A stretch of 64,000 bases of DNA from Bradyrhizobium sp. 1 (GCF_023073315.1 NZ_JADPJH010000034.1:451333-515332); one strand, 5' to 3'. Shown: positions 1 to 8,357, counted from the stretch's first letter. A program made the numbers and translations. Notes: a model not told the origin generated them from the letters alone.

Positions 1-95
1 CGCAGCGGCGGCGCCTCGCCAGTGCGTGCGGGACAGTCTTCGGCAACACGGATGAAGGTGTTGAAGCAGTTGGTCGTGTGTGTCGGCTTCGTCAT
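1..95 (-). CDS. DUF6157-like protein, 5' part only (cut by window edge)
   Basis: Only the first 31 codons are inside the window; the gene runs off the left edge. The peptide opens MTKPTHTTNCFNTFIRVAED and continues with CPARTGEAPP, which resembles the N-terminus of the DUF6157 family (HTTN-x-x-NTFI-x-VAEDCP). No function is established for that family. The start lies 17 bases after the GST stop on the same strand, so the two are probably one transcript under the palindrome at 803-835. The identification is from memory of the family pattern. Confidence 0.6.
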   Translation of the reverse strand, partial: MTKPTHTTNCFNTFIRVAEDCPARTGEAPPL

Positions 96-112
96 CTCCA
101 ACCCTGGTTCAT

Positions 113-757
113 TCAACCACCAGCAGCCGCGGCATGCTGCGCCGCCATCTCGGCGTCGGCGGCATTGATCCGCTGGAACACGGGACGCGAGGTCATCCGC
201 TCGGCATAGCGAACAAATACATCTTTCTTCGGCACGATACCGAACATCATCGTCCAGCTGAACGCAACACCCCAGAGAATATCGGCAGCGGTCATCCGCT
301 CGCCGAGCAGATATGGCCCCTTCGCCAATTGCGCCTCCAGCGCACCCAGCATGGTGTCGTAATCCGCATAGGGCGATTGCGTGATCGGTGCCGGCTCGCG
401 CTGCATGAACTTGTCGATCAGCGCCGGCTCGAACGACGAGCCGTAATAGGCGATCCAGCGTAGATACGGACCGCGCAGCGGATCGTTCAGCGCGGGCGTC
501 AGCCCCGCCTGCGGGAAGAGATCGGCGAGATAGATGGTGATCGCGACCTGCTCGGTCACGAGCGCCTCGCCGTGGCGGATCGCCGGCACCTTGCCGAGCG
601 GATTGATGGCGAGATAGTCGGGCTTGCGCTGCTCGCCGGCCTTCATGTTGAGGATTTGGAGATCGTAGGGAACGCCGAGTTCCTCGAGCAGCACCCGCGT
701 GCCGGTGGCGCGGCTTTGCGGCGAATAATACAGGGTGACGCGGTGGGAATCGGTCAT
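113..757 (-). CDS. Glutathione S-transferase family protein
   Basis: 214-residue soluble protein. It opens RVTLYYSPQSRATGTRVLLE, a thioredoxin-like GST N-terminal fold, followed by the cis-Pro region NPLGKVPAI and the glutathione-binding E-Q pair in ALVTEQVAI (a Ser is more usual for the second residue). The alpha-helical C-terminal domain carries the N-capping motif MTAADILWG. The usual role is conjugating glutathione to electrophiles or isomerising such compounds; the substrate here is unknown. ATG at 757 is preferred over an upstream Met at 817 because GGAGACC precedes it and the upstream extension would run through the operator. It is divergent from the WYL regulator, which probably controls it. 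Confidence 0.88.
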   Translation of the reverse strand: MTDSHRVTLYYSPQSRATGTRVLLEELGVPYDLQILNMKAGEQRKPDYLAINPLGKVPAIRHGEALVTEQVAITIYLADLFPQAGLTPALNDPLRGPYLRWIAYYGSSFEPALIDKFMQREPAPITQSPYADYDTMLGALEAQLAKGPYLLGERMTAADILWGVAFSWTMMFGIVPKKDVFVRYAERMTSRPVFQRINAADAEMAAQHAAAAGG

Positions 758-802
758 GGCAGGTCTCCATCTCGCCGGCTGGCGATGGCGTCCCTTGTAA
801 GG

Positions 803-835
803 AACCATACCTGACATCCTGTGTCAGGTATGGTT
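803..835. promoter_or_regulatory. Perfect 14-bp inverted repeat, likely operator of the WYL regulator
   Basis: Arms AACCATACCTGACA (803-816) and TGTCAGGTATGGTT (822-835) are exact reverse complements around a 5-base spacer. The site lies 45 bases before the GST start and 9 bases before the regulator ATG, so a bound protein could block both divergent genes. There is no T-run, which argues against a terminator. Assignment to the adjacent WYL regulator is inferred from position. Confidence 0.75.
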
Positions 836-844
836 TAATTGATC

Positions 845-1825
845 ATGCGCGCGAGCCGGATGATGTCGATCCTCACCACCCTCCAGGCCAGGGGGCAGGT
901 CACCGCGCCCGAGCTCGCCGAGGCCTGCGAGGTGTCGGTGCGGACGATCTACCGTGACATCGACGCGCTCGCGGCATCCGGCGTCCCCGTTTATGCCGAC
1001 CGCGGCGCCGAGGGCGGCTATCGGCTGCTCGACGGCTATCGCGTCCGGCTGAACGGACTGTCGCAGAACGAGGCGGAAGCGCTGTTCCTCGCCGGGCTGC
1101 CCGGTCCTGCGGCGGCGCTCGGGCTCGACGCGGCGATGATCGCCGCGCAGAACAAGCTGATGGCCGCATTGCCGGCGAATCTGCGCGAAGACGCCGGGCG
1201 GATGCAGGAGCGCTTTCACCTGGACGCCCCCGGATGGTTCGGCGAGACGGAAGAGCCCAAGCATCTGCGTGCCATTGCCGGGGCGGCCCTGCGCGGGGCA
1301 CTGATCAAGATTCGCTACCAGAGCTGGCGCGCCGAGAAGCAGCGGTGCGTTGCGCCGCTCGGTCTCGTGCTGAAGGGCGGCAGCTGGTATCTCGCCGGGC
1401 AAGTCGACGGCAGCGTGCGCACCTATCGCATCGCGCGCGTGCTCGACTGCACCGCGCTTGACGATCGCTTCGATCGTCCCGCCGATTTCGATCTCGCCGA
1501 CTATTGGCGAGATGCAACGCTCCGCCTCGAAGCCGAGATGCACCCCAATGTCGCGGTCGTGCGGCTGTCGCCGCTCGGCGTGAAGCTGCTCGACGCGCTG
1601 AGCCAGCCTTACGTCAAAGCACGCACACAGCTCGAAGAGGCCACTGACGCGGATGGCTGGCGCATCGCGAGAGTGCCGACCGGCAAGACCTCTTGGCACG
1701 CCGCCGCGGAATTGTTGCGGCTTGGCCCCGAGGCCGAAGTGCTGGAGCCGGCTGATCTTCGCGAGAAGATGACGGAACTGACGCAAGCGATGGCCGCGCG
1801 CTATCGCGCGGCGCGGAAAGCCTGA
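845..1825 (+). CDS. YafY/DeoR-type transcriptional regulator with WYL domain
   Basis: 326 residues. N-terminal winged helix: RMMSILTTLQARGQVTAPEL, then the recognition segment VSVRTIYRDIDALAASGVPV typical of the HTH_11 (DeoR/YafY) group. A central WYL domain (about residues 145-205) contains the name-giving motif as SWYLAG and the downstream arginine-rich segment SVRTYRIARV. WYL domains are thought to bind a ligand, in several cases nucleic acid. ATG at 845 is chosen over a TTG at 839. The operator ends 9 bases upstream, suggesting autoregulation together with control of the divergent GST/DUF6157-like operon. The Shine-Dalgarno is weak, and the gene may have a very short leader. Confidence 0.9.
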   Translation: MRASRMMSILTTLQARGQVTAPELAEACEVSVRTIYRDIDALAASGVPVYADRGAEGGYRLLDGYRVRLNGLSQNEAEALFLAGLPGPAAALGLDAAMIAAQNKLMAALPANLREDAGRMQERFHLDAPGWFGETEEPKHLRAIAGAALRGALIKIRYQSWRAEKQRCVAPLGLVLKGGSWYLAGQVDGSVRTYRIARVLDCTALDDRFDRPADFDLADYWRDATLRLEAEMHPNVAVVRLSPLGVKLLDALSQPYVKARTQLEEATDADGWRIARVPTGKTSWHAAAELLRLGPEAEVLEPADLREKMTELTQAMAARYRAARKA

Positions 1826-1956
1826 TATCGGCGCCCCGGCCGCGGCCCACGAAACATTCCTGAAACACGATTCTCCTCATCCTGTGTGAACGCATTCGCA
1901 TTTCGACCCGACCGAGATGCAGGGACACAACAACGGCCGTTGCGCCACACTGGAGA

Positions 1957-2196
1957 ATGAAGATGTTTCGTAAGCTTGCCCTTGGTCTGATCGCCGCCAC
2001 CTCGCTCGGCGCCGCCGCTCTCGCACCCACCGCCGCTTCGGCCCACGGCTTCCATCATCACTGGGGCCCCGGCTGGGGTTTTGGCGGCATCTACGTCAAC
2101 ACCGGCGTCAGCAACTGCTACCAGGAGCGCGTCATCCAGACCCGCCACGGCATGCGCGTCCGCGTCGTGAATGTCTGCGCCTACGGGATCTACTGA
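1957..2196 (+). CDS. Small secreted protein of unknown function
   Basis: 79 residues. Signal peptide: K-x-F-R-K then a hydrophobic Ala/Leu stretch, with likely cleavage after A-S-A near residue 29. The mature part is about 50 residues, starts HGFHHHWGPGWGFGG, has two cysteines (in SNCYQ and VNVCAY) that could form a disulfide, and ends in YGIY. Small periplasmic proteins of this shape are common in Bradyrhizobium; no function is known to me. A GGAG lies just before the ATG, and a second ATG two codons later is also possible. A terminator follows at 2214-2244. Confidence 0.75.
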   Translation: MKMFRKLALGLIAATSLGAAALAPTAASAHGFHHHWGPGWGFGGIYVNTGVSNCYQERVIQTRHGMRVRVVNVCAYGIY

Positions 2197-2213
2197 TTTC
2201 CCGCCTTCACGAC

Positions 2214-2244
2214 AAAGCTCCGGTCGCACTGCGGCCGGAGTTTT
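2214..2244 (+). terminator. Rho-independent terminator
   Basis: CTCCGG (2218-2223) pairs with CCGGAG (2235-2240), followed by TTTT; A-residues precede the stem so it may also serve the convergent desaturase gene. It sits between two convergent genes. Confidence 0.7.
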
Positions 2245-2269
2245 GCGTCGGGCCTAGGCGATTTTTGAG

Positions 2270-3217
2270 TTAGCCGATCTGCCGATGCCGGCGAAACCAG
2301 GCCCAGGTCTCGCGCGTCGTCCTGATGTAGCCGCGGCCGCGATAGACGATCTCACCGTCGACGATCTCGTTCAGCTTCGGCAGCGCGTGAAACGGGATCG
2401 AGGGATAGGCGTGATGCTCGACATGATAGGGCATGTTCCACGTGAACCATTTGACGACCGCGCCGGTGGTGGTGGTGCGCGTGTTCTCGAAAGCGCTGCG
2501 GGTGCGATCGCAACCGGTGTGCTCGGCATAGAGATAGGGCCGCAGGAAGGATTGCCCGATCAACAGCGGAACGATCCAGACCCAGAGCAGCAGCGCCGAG
2601 GAGAACCACAGCGAGAGTGCGAAGAGCAGCGCATAGAGCGCGACATAGGCGCGCGCCTCGGCCACGATGATGGCGCGCTTGTTTTCGGGAATCCACGGCA
2701 TGACGACCTTGCCGGTGACGGCATGGCCGAGCATCAACCTGAGGCGGCCGGCGACCTGGAGCAGGCCGCTATAGGCGAGCACGAGCTGCGTGTCCGATTT
2801 GGGCTTGACGCCGACGACCAGCTCCGGGTCCTTCTCCGGATCCTGGGTATAGCGATGATGATCCCAATGGAACAGGCAGTAATATTCGTAAGGCGATCCG
2901 ATGATGAAGCCTGAGACATAGCCGACCGTGAGGTTGAGACCGCGGCTCTTGAACGCGGTCTTGTGCGCCGTCTCATGCACCGCCATGAACAGGAAGGCGA
3001 CGAAATAGCCCTGCACGGCCACCAGTGGCAGCGCCCAGAGGACGCCGTAGGTCGCGGTCACCTTCCAGATCAGTGCGCCGACCAGCACGACCACGCCGTA
3101 ATGGCAGAGGCTGCGCGCGGCGCCCTGGACATTGGAACGGGCCGACAATTCGCGCAGCATGGCCGGTGTCAGCGGCTTCAGGCGATGACCGGGCTCTGAA
3201 ACGGTTGCGTCAGTCAT
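2270..3217 (-). CDS. Membrane fatty acid desaturase / hydroxylase
   Basis: 315 residues, integral membrane di-iron enzyme. Three histidine boxes are visible: HETAHKTAF (81-89), HWDHHRYT (117-124) and HVEHHAYPS near residue 272, with hydrophobic helices around residues 38-78, 95-110 and 195-230. The spacing fits the fatty acid desaturase family (PF00487). It would use oxygen and a ferredoxin or rubredoxin to oxidise an acyl chain or a related lipid; the substrate cannot be read. It starts 15 bases after the MetX-like gene on the same strand, so the two are probably co-transcribed behind the palindrome at 4346-4374. Confidence 0.88.
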   Translation of the reverse strand: MTDATVSEPGHRLKPLTPAMLRELSARSNVQGAARSLCHYGVVVLVGALIWKVTATYGVLWALPLVAVQGYFVAFLFMAVHETAHKTAFKSRGLNLTVGYVSGFIIGSPYEYYCLFHWDHHRYTQDPEKDPELVVGVKPKSDTQLVLAYSGLLQVAGRLRLMLGHAVTGKVVMPWIPENKRAIIVAEARAYVALYALLFALSLWFSSALLLWVWIVPLLIGQSFLRPYLYAEHTGCDRTRSAFENTRTTTTGAVVKWFTWNMPYHVEHHAYPSIPFHALPKLNEIVDGEIVYRGRGYIRTTRETWAWFRRHRQIG

Positions 3218-3232
3218 GATCGGATGCCTGCC

Positions 3233-4249
3233 CTATTTGTTGAGGAGTTCTGCGATCTCGGCCTTGAGGAAGGCCTGATCGCGCGGATTGTTGACGGGGT
3301 TGCCGGCGCGATGGCCGTGCAGCGACGGGATCGGATGCAGCACCGCAGATTTCGCGTTGACCAGCTGGCCGAGCTCGTCCTCGTTGTCGCGGACATCGAA
3401 ATAGCGATCGGTTGCGCCGGGCATCAGTAGCATATGCGCCGTGATCGCGGCGAGCGCGCGATCGAGATCGCCGCCGAATGTCGCGCAACGGCTGATATCG
3501 CCGTACTGCCAGATATCGACCTGCGCCAGCAGATCGTTGGCGTCGCGGCGGGCAAACGCCGCGTCCCAGGCGCGGACGAGATAGTCTTCCAGCGAGGTAA
3601 AGCCCGTCTCGCGCCAGAGCTCGTCGCGATAAAAGCCATGCGACATCGCCCAGCCGGCATAGACGCGCCCCATGGCGCGATAGCCCGCAACCGGTCTCTC
3701 GACGAAACGGCCGTCGCGGAAGGCGGGATCGCCTGTGAGCGCGGCCTTCACGCTTTCGAGGAAAACATGATTATACGGCGCGCAGCGCGCACTGCCGCAA
3801 ACGACCGCGGCCCGTTCGACCATATCAGGATGCAACGCCGCCCAGTGATAGGCCTGCACGCCACCCATCGACCAGCCATAGACCAGCGCGAGTTTTGTGA
3901 TGCCGAAACGCTCGGTGAGCAGCCGGTGCTGGACCGCGATGGCGTCGTGATAGGTGAGTTGCGGGAACGGCACGGCCGTGTTCGACGGCGAGGACGACAG
4001 GCCGTTGCCGAACAGGTTCGGGATGATGATGAAGTAGCGCGCCGGGTCGAGCACGCCGTCGGGCCCGATCAGCCACTCCGTGTCGAAATGCTGCGCGCTG
4101 AACGAGGTCGGGTAGAGGATGACGTTGTCCTTGGCGGAGCTCAACGTGCCATAGGTCTGGTAAGCGAGCTTCAGCGCGGGGAAGACGGCACCGGATTGAA
4201 GCGTGACGTCGCCAGCCTCAAAGATCTCGTAGTCGCGCTGCGCTGTCAT
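3233..4249 (-). CDS. MetX-like alpha/beta-fold acyltransferase or hydrolase
   Basis: 338 residues. It shows the homoserine O-acetyltransferase-like fold: LAYQTYGTL near residue 28, the segment IPNLFGNGLSSSPSN (oxyanion/lid region), nucleophile elbow GWSMGG with Ser127, likely acid Asp281 in PGATDRYFD, and His311 or His313 in PSLHGH. A true MetX usually has more of the G-x-SS-P-x-S region followed by a longer lid and sits with met genes; here the neighbour is a desaturase. It is more safely called a MetX-like hydrolase or acyltransferase. It is the first gene of a two-gene operon with a palindromic operator about 97 bases upstream. Confidence 0.82.
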   Translation of the reverse strand: MTAQRDYEIFEAGDVTLQSGAVFPALKLAYQTYGTLSSAKDNVILYPTSFSAQHFDTEWLIGPDGVLDPARYFIIIPNLFGNGLSSSPSNTAVPFPQLTYHDAIAVQHRLLTERFGITKLALVYGWSMGGVQAYHWAALHPDMVERAAVVCGSARCAPYNHVFLESVKAALTGDPAFRDGRFVERPVAGYRAMGRVYAGWAMSHGFYRDELWRETGFTSLEDYLVRAWDAAFARRDANDLLAQVDIWQYGDISRCATFGGDLDRALAAITAHMLLMPGATDRYFDVRDNEDELGQLVNAKSAVLHPIPSLHGHRAGNPVNNPRDQAFLKAEIAELLNK

Positions 4250-4345
4250 GGACCCAATTTCCGCTCACGCGGCCGCAGAGCGCGCCCGCCGAAACGACGA
4301 TGCATTGATCGTGCCGGACCAGCAAACGCATCGTTGCGTCGCGCC

Positions 4346-4374
4346 TAATAACTGTACTTATAGTACATTTATTA
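4346..4374. promoter_or_regulatory. 29-bp near-perfect palindrome, likely operator
   Basis: TAATAA (4346-4351) pairs with TTATTA (4369-4374), and TGTACT (4353-4358) with AGTACA (4362-4367), all symmetric about position 4360; only the pair 4352/4368 mismatches. It is AT-rich in a GC-rich neighbourhood and lies upstream of the MetX-like/desaturase operon. The form and length suit a TetR-type repressor dimer; no regulator gene is adjacent. Confidence 0.65.
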
Positions 4375-4407
4375 GATTAAGGCAACGGGAATTCCGGCCA
4401 CCGCGCG

Positions 4408-5211
4408 TCAGGCGATCGCCGCGATGTATCGCCTCACCGACGCCGCGAACGCGGCCTTGGCGCCTGAGGCGATGTTGCGGCCCCACCAGGCGCCGTAGAT
4501 GCGATCGAACGCGAGCGGCTCGACCGCAGCTGCGATCCGCCGCACCGTAGCGGCATTGAGCGGCATGTAGTTCGGATAGGAGTACATGAAGCTGACGAAG
4601 CGGCGATCCATCGTCACCTGCGCGATGTCGCTGGTGAGCAGCGCACCCTTGCCGTCCGCGCCGCCCGCATGATGCAGCATGGTGGCGCCCGCGAAATGAC
4701 CGCCAGTGCGCAACAAGGTGACATCGTCCGAGATGCGGTGGTGATCGCCCGCCCAATGCACGATCGAGGTGTGCTGCCGCGTCACCCATTGGCGATCATC
4801 TTCATGCAGATAGACCGGCACGCCGCCGAACGCCTCGCTCCAATCGGCGAGCGCGCCATAGTAATGCGGATGCGAGATCGCGATCGCCTTCAGCCCGCCG
4901 AGCGAGCGCACATACGCGATCGCCTCCGGCGTCGCCAGCGGAATGCAGTCCCACATGATGCAACCATCGCCGAGCGGCACCAGCAGCGCGCGCTGGCCGA
5001 TGGCAAAGCTCGGCTCGAGCGCGAGGCCGGTCAGGCCGAGATCATCGCGCCAGACAAGACGGTGATGTTCAGCCAGCGTCTCGCGGCTGAGAAACGCCTG
5101 CCCTTTCCAGTTTACATATTGCCGTTCGTCCTCGCAGACCGGACAGGAGGCAGGCGGATGCCCCCGGTCCGGGAATTGCGCGCCGCAGGTTTCACAGGTC
5201 CACAAAGACAC
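4408..5211 (-). CDS. MBL-fold metallohydrolase with N-terminal zinc ribbon
   Basis: 267 residues from a GTG start. An N-terminal rubredoxin-like zinc knuckle has Cys6, Cys9, Cys23 and Cys26 (CETCGAQF ... CPVCED). The remainder resembles a metallo-beta-lactamase fold: the first metal motif is reduced to SHPHYYGALADW (His114, His116), then GGHFAGATMLHH, TSDIAQV and a C-terminal YGAWWGRNI. The canonical H-x-H-x-D-H is not intact, so activity and metal content are uncertain. The GTG at 5211 is chosen because translation upstream has no family-like sequence. It is divergent from an MFS gene; about 140 bases between them hold both promoters. Confidence 0.78.
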   Translation of the reverse strand: MSLWTCETCGAQFPDRGHPPASCPVCEDERQYVNWKGQAFLSRETLAEHHRLVWRDDLGLTGLALEPSFAIGQRALLVPLGDGCIMWDCIPLATPEAIAYVRSLGGLKAIAISHPHYYGALADWSEAFGGVPVYLHEDDRQWVTRQHTSIVHWAGDHHRISDDVTLLRTGGHFAGATMLHHAGGADGKGALLTSDIAQVTMDRRFVSFMYSYPNYMPLNAATVRRIAAAVEPLAFDRIYGAWWGRNIASGAKAAFAASVRRYIAAIA

Positions 5212-5354
5212 GGTTGTTATCCAGCTATCGCAAATGCGGTCGGAACTAACGGGATGAGGACAGGTTAGATCGTGATAAGCGCCGGCACAATGGGTCGGCA
5301 AACTGCGCGTGGCGCGAGATTCTCTTCGATCGACAGGAACATTTCAGCGTCTCG

Positions 5355-6554
5355 ATGACATCGCGCCCTTCCCCGTCCCGCATCTGGCCTCTGTTCGCAG
5401 TCAACTTCTTCATGGCCGACATGCAGTCGGGCATCGGACCGTTTATCGGCGTCTTCCTTCAGGAGCGCGGCTGGGCAAGCGGATTGATCGGCACCGCCAT
5501 GACGATCGGCAATGTCGCGGGCATGCTGGTGACGACGCCGATCGGCGGCTTCATCGATTCCAGCCGCAACAAGCGGCTGTGGGTCGTCATCCCAGGCATC
5601 TGCGTGGTGCTGGCCTCCGCGATCATCCTGATCTCGCAGAATTTCTGGGCGGTGACGGTCTCGCAGGTCGCGCAATCGCTGGCGAGCGCTGCGATCGTGC
5701 CGGCGGTCACCGGCATCACCCTCGGCATCGCGAAACAGAAAGGCTTCAATGCCCTGAACGGGCGCAATCAGGCCTTCAACCACGCCGGCAACATGGTCGG
5801 CGCGGCACTGTCGGGCTATCTCGGCTACAAATACGGCTATGTCTCGGTGTTCGTGCTGGCGGCCGTGTTCGGTGCCATTGCGATCGCCTGCGTGCTGATG
5901 ATCCCGGCCAACGCCATCGACGATCGCCAGGCCCGCGGCAGCAAGGAGGACGAGAGCAAAAACCCGCCGGATGCGATGTCCGTGCTCCTCAAGCACAAGC
6001 CGCTCCTGGTCCTGGCGCTTGCGCTTGCCATCTTCCATCTCGGCAATGCGGCGATCGTCCCGCTCTATGGCCTCGCGGCGGTGGCCGAGGGACAGGCCAA
6101 TGGTCCGAGCTTCGTTGCGACCACCGTCGTTATTGCACAAGGCGTGATGGTCGTGACGTCCCTGGTCGCCATGCAGGTCGCGGGAAAGCGCAGCTACTGG
6201 CCGGTGATCCTGGCATCCTTCATGTTCTTACCCGTCCGCGGCGTGCTCGCGTTCTTCGTCACGGGATGGTGGGGCGTCGTGCCGATGCAGGTGCTCGACG
6301 GCATCGGCACCGGACTTCAGACCGTCGCCGTACCCGGCATGGTCGCCCGCTCGCTCGATGGCACCGGCCGCATCAATCTCGGCCAGGGCGCCGTCATCAC
6401 CGTGCAAGGCATCGGCGCAAGCCTCAGCCCCGCGCTCGGCGGCTGGATCGCGCAGTGGATCGGCTACGGCCCGACCTTCCTGCTGCTCGGCAGCTTCGGC
6501 CTTGCGTCGATGGCGCTGTGGCTGGCGTTCGGGACGCACGTGAAGAAGTATTGA
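5355..6554 (+). CDS. MFS transporter
   Basis: 399 residues with about 12 hydrophobic segments and a charged central loop around residues 190-215 (DDRQARGSKEDESK). The loop between helices 2 and 3 (GGFIDSSRNKRLW) is a degenerate form of the MFS signature G-x-x-x-D-x-x-G-R-R/K. NHAGNMVGAALSGYLGY matches helix 5 of drug-efflux-type carriers. It is expected to be an inner-membrane proton-coupled carrier; the substrate is unknown. It is transcribed alone, convergent with the acyl-CoA synthetase gene. Confidence 0.85.
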   Translation: MTSRPSPSRIWPLFAVNFFMADMQSGIGPFIGVFLQERGWASGLIGTAMTIGNVAGMLVTTPIGGFIDSSRNKRLWVVIPGICVVLASAIILISQNFWAVTVSQVAQSLASAAIVPAVTGITLGIAKQKGFNALNGRNQAFNHAGNMVGAALSGYLGYKYGYVSVFVLAAVFGAIAIACVLMIPANAIDDRQARGSKEDESKNPPDAMSVLLKHKPLLVLALALAIFHLGNAAIVPLYGLAAVAEGQANGPSFVATTVVIAQGVMVVTSLVAMQVAGKRSYWPVILASFMFLPVRGVLAFFVTGWWGVVPMQVLDGIGTGLQTVAVPGMVARSLDGTGRINLGQGAVITVQGIGASLSPALGGWIAQWIGYGPTFLLLGSFGLASMALWLAFGTHVKKY

Positions 6555-6565
6555 AGCGCGATCTC

Positions 6566-6583
6566 CTCCCTGCAAGTGGGGAG
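6566..6583. terminator. Short GC hairpin between convergent genes
   Basis: CTCCC (6566-6570) pairs with GGGAG (6579-6583) in the 35-base gap between the MFS and acyl-CoA synthetase stops. No T-run follows. It looks like a worn copy of the CTCTCCCC-type hairpin seen at 46691 and could act as a weak bidirectional terminator. Confidence 0.3.
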
Positions 6584-6589
6584 AGAGCA

Positions 6590-8203
6590 TCACATCCCAA
6601 AATTCTTCTGGACCGCCTTGTCGAGAGTATCAGCCCCGATGAAGCGCTGGCGCAGCTCACGCTTGAGCAGTTTTCCGCTCGGGTTCTTCGGCAGGCTGTC
6701 GACGAAGATCACGCGCTTGGGTACCTTGAAATGCGCCATCTGGCCGGCGCAATGTTTCACCACGGCGTCCTCGTCGAGCGTCTCGCCGGTCTTGACCACG
6801 ACGATCGCGGTCACCGCCTCGATCCAGCGAGGATCGGGCAGGCCGACCACTGCAACTTCCGACACAGCGGGGATGCGGTAGACCATTTCCTCGACCTCGC
6901 GGCTCGCGACATTCTCGCCGCCGGTCTTGATCATGTCCTTGACGCGGTCGACCACGGTGATGTGGCCCTCGTCATCGACGGTGGCAAGGTCGCCGGAGTG
7001 AAACCAGCCGCCGGTGAACGCCGCCGCGGTCTTGACGGGATCGTTGTAATAGCCGGAGAGCAGATGCGGCGAGCGGTGCACGATCTCGCCGACTTCGCCG
7101 ACCTCGACGTCCTCCATCGCCGTGTTGACCACGCGCGTCTCGACATTGAGCACGGGCTTGCCGGCCGAGCCGGCCTTGCGCAGCTGATCCTCGGGCCGCA
7201 GCACGGTCGCGAGCGGCGCGATCTCGGTCTGACCGTAGAAGTTCCAGAACTTTACATTGGGCATACGACGCTGCAGTTCGAGCAGGACCTCCACCGGCAT
7301 GATCGAGGCGCCGTAATAGCCCTTCTGCAGTGTCGACAGGTCGGTCTTGTCGAAAGACGGCGAGCGCAGCATCGCGATCCAGACCGTCGGCGGCGCGAAG
7401 AAGGAGGTGATCTTGTGCGCCTGGATCAGCGCCAGAATGTTGTCGGCGCTCGGCTTGCCCGTGATCACACCGGAGGCGCCGAGATAGATTTGCGGCCCCA
7501 GGAACACGTCGAGCTGGGCGCAATGATAGAGCGGCAGCGCGTGCAAAAACCTGTCATCCACGCTCATGCCGCCGTCGATGATGCAGCTGACATATTGCCA
7601 CATCACGGCCTCATGGGTCAGCATCGCGCCCTTGGGCAGCGATTCCGTGCCGCTGGTGTAGACGATCTGCGCGAGATCGCGGTTATCGACGGAGGCCTCA
7701 AGGAACGAGCCGTCCGCATCGAGGAGATCGTCGAAGCTGGTGAGGCCCGTGGACGCGGTGGCGGGATCCTCGCCCGGTAGCCAGATCATCTTCTCGACTG
7801 CGCAATCCCTGGCGCTAGCGGCCTTCGCCGGTTCGACAAAGTCAGGACCGGCCGCGAGCAGCCTTGCGCCGGAGCTCTTCAGGATAAAATTGATCTCGTC
7901 CGGATTGAGCATGAAGTTGATCGGCACCAGCACCGCGCCGATCCGCGCCAACGCGAAGCGAAGCGCAGCGAAGGCGTGCGAATTGCGCGATAGCACGGCC
8001 ACGCGATCACCCTTCCCGATGCCAAGACCGAGCAGACCGCGGCCGAGCCGGTTGCAGATCGCATCCATCTCGGCAAACGTCCAGCTGACATTGCCGCAGC
8101 TCACCGCCAGCTTGTTCGGCTCGCGGCCCGCCGATCGGCGCAGGAGATCGCCGATGGAATGCTCGCGCGCTTTCGCGATGGTTGCTGCGGTGTCGCTCGA
8201 CAT
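6590..8203 (-). CDS. AMP-binding acyl-CoA synthetase (acid-CoA ligase)
   Basis: 537 residues, ANL superfamily. The phosphate-binding loop YTSGTESLPKGAM is at 182-194, the aromatic/adenine region reads NFYGQTEIAPL, the hinge region GWFHSGDLATVDDEGH, and the C-terminal catalytic lysine motif PKNPSGKLLKREL. It activates a carboxylic acid as the acyl-AMP and transfers it to CoA. Length and sequence suit a medium/long-chain or aryl acid ligase; the acid is unknown. ATG at 8203 follows GGGGAG. It is divergent from a branched-chain-type substrate-binding protein, which fits uptake and activation of one compound, though this is inference. Confidence 0.92.
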   Translation of the reverse strand: MSSDTAATIAKAREHSIGDLLRRSAGREPNKLAVSCGNVSWTFAEMDAICNRLGRGLLGLGIGKGDRVAVLSRNSHAFAALRFALARIGAVLVPINFMLNPDEINFILKSSGARLLAAGPDFVEPAKAASARDCAVEKMIWLPGEDPATASTGLTSFDDLLDADGSFLEASVDNRDLAQIVYTSGTESLPKGAMLTHEAVMWQYVSCIIDGGMSVDDRFLHALPLYHCAQLDVFLGPQIYLGASGVITGKPSADNILALIQAHKITSFFAPPTVWIAMLRSPSFDKTDLSTLQKGYYGASIMPVEVLLELQRRMPNVKFWNFYGQTEIAPLATVLRPEDQLRKAGSAGKPVLNVETRVVNTAMEDVEVGEVGEIVHRSPHLLSGYYNDPVKTAAAFTGGWFHSGDLATVDDEGHITVVDRVKDMIKTGGENVASREVEEMVYRIPAVSEVAVVGLPDPRWIEAVTAIVVVKTGETLDEDAVVKHCAGQMAHFKVPKRVIFVDSLPKNPSGKLLKRELRQRFIGADTLDKAVQKNFGM

Positions 8204-8321
8204 TTCCACTCCCCAAAATTTGCAATTTGCGCGAAGCGTAGTCGGCGCTGCCGGCCGCGTCAAATTGCCTGCGCGGCGGCGTCATGACGCAAGAATTGCC
8301 CCTTCGCCGGAGCAAGCTTGG

Positions 8322-8335
8322 GTTGGTGCACCAAC
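8322..8335. promoter_or_regulatory. 14-bp perfect palindrome in a divergent promoter region
   Basis: GTTGGTGCACCAAC is fully self-complementary and lies 22 bases before the ATG of the binding-protein gene, within the 154-base space divergent from the acyl-CoA synthetase gene. This is a plausible operator half shared by both genes; the cognate regulator is not visible here. Confidence 0.45.
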
Positions 8336-8357
8336 AATAAATATCGGGGGAAATGCC

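Noticed and set aside
5309..7780. A very long open frame (over 800 codons) on the plus strand across the MFS and acyl-CoA synthetase genes
   Set aside because: It overlaps two genes with complete family motifs, one on the opposite strand, and has the Arg/Ala/Pro-rich composition of a GC-bias shadow. It spans a real stop/convergent boundary.
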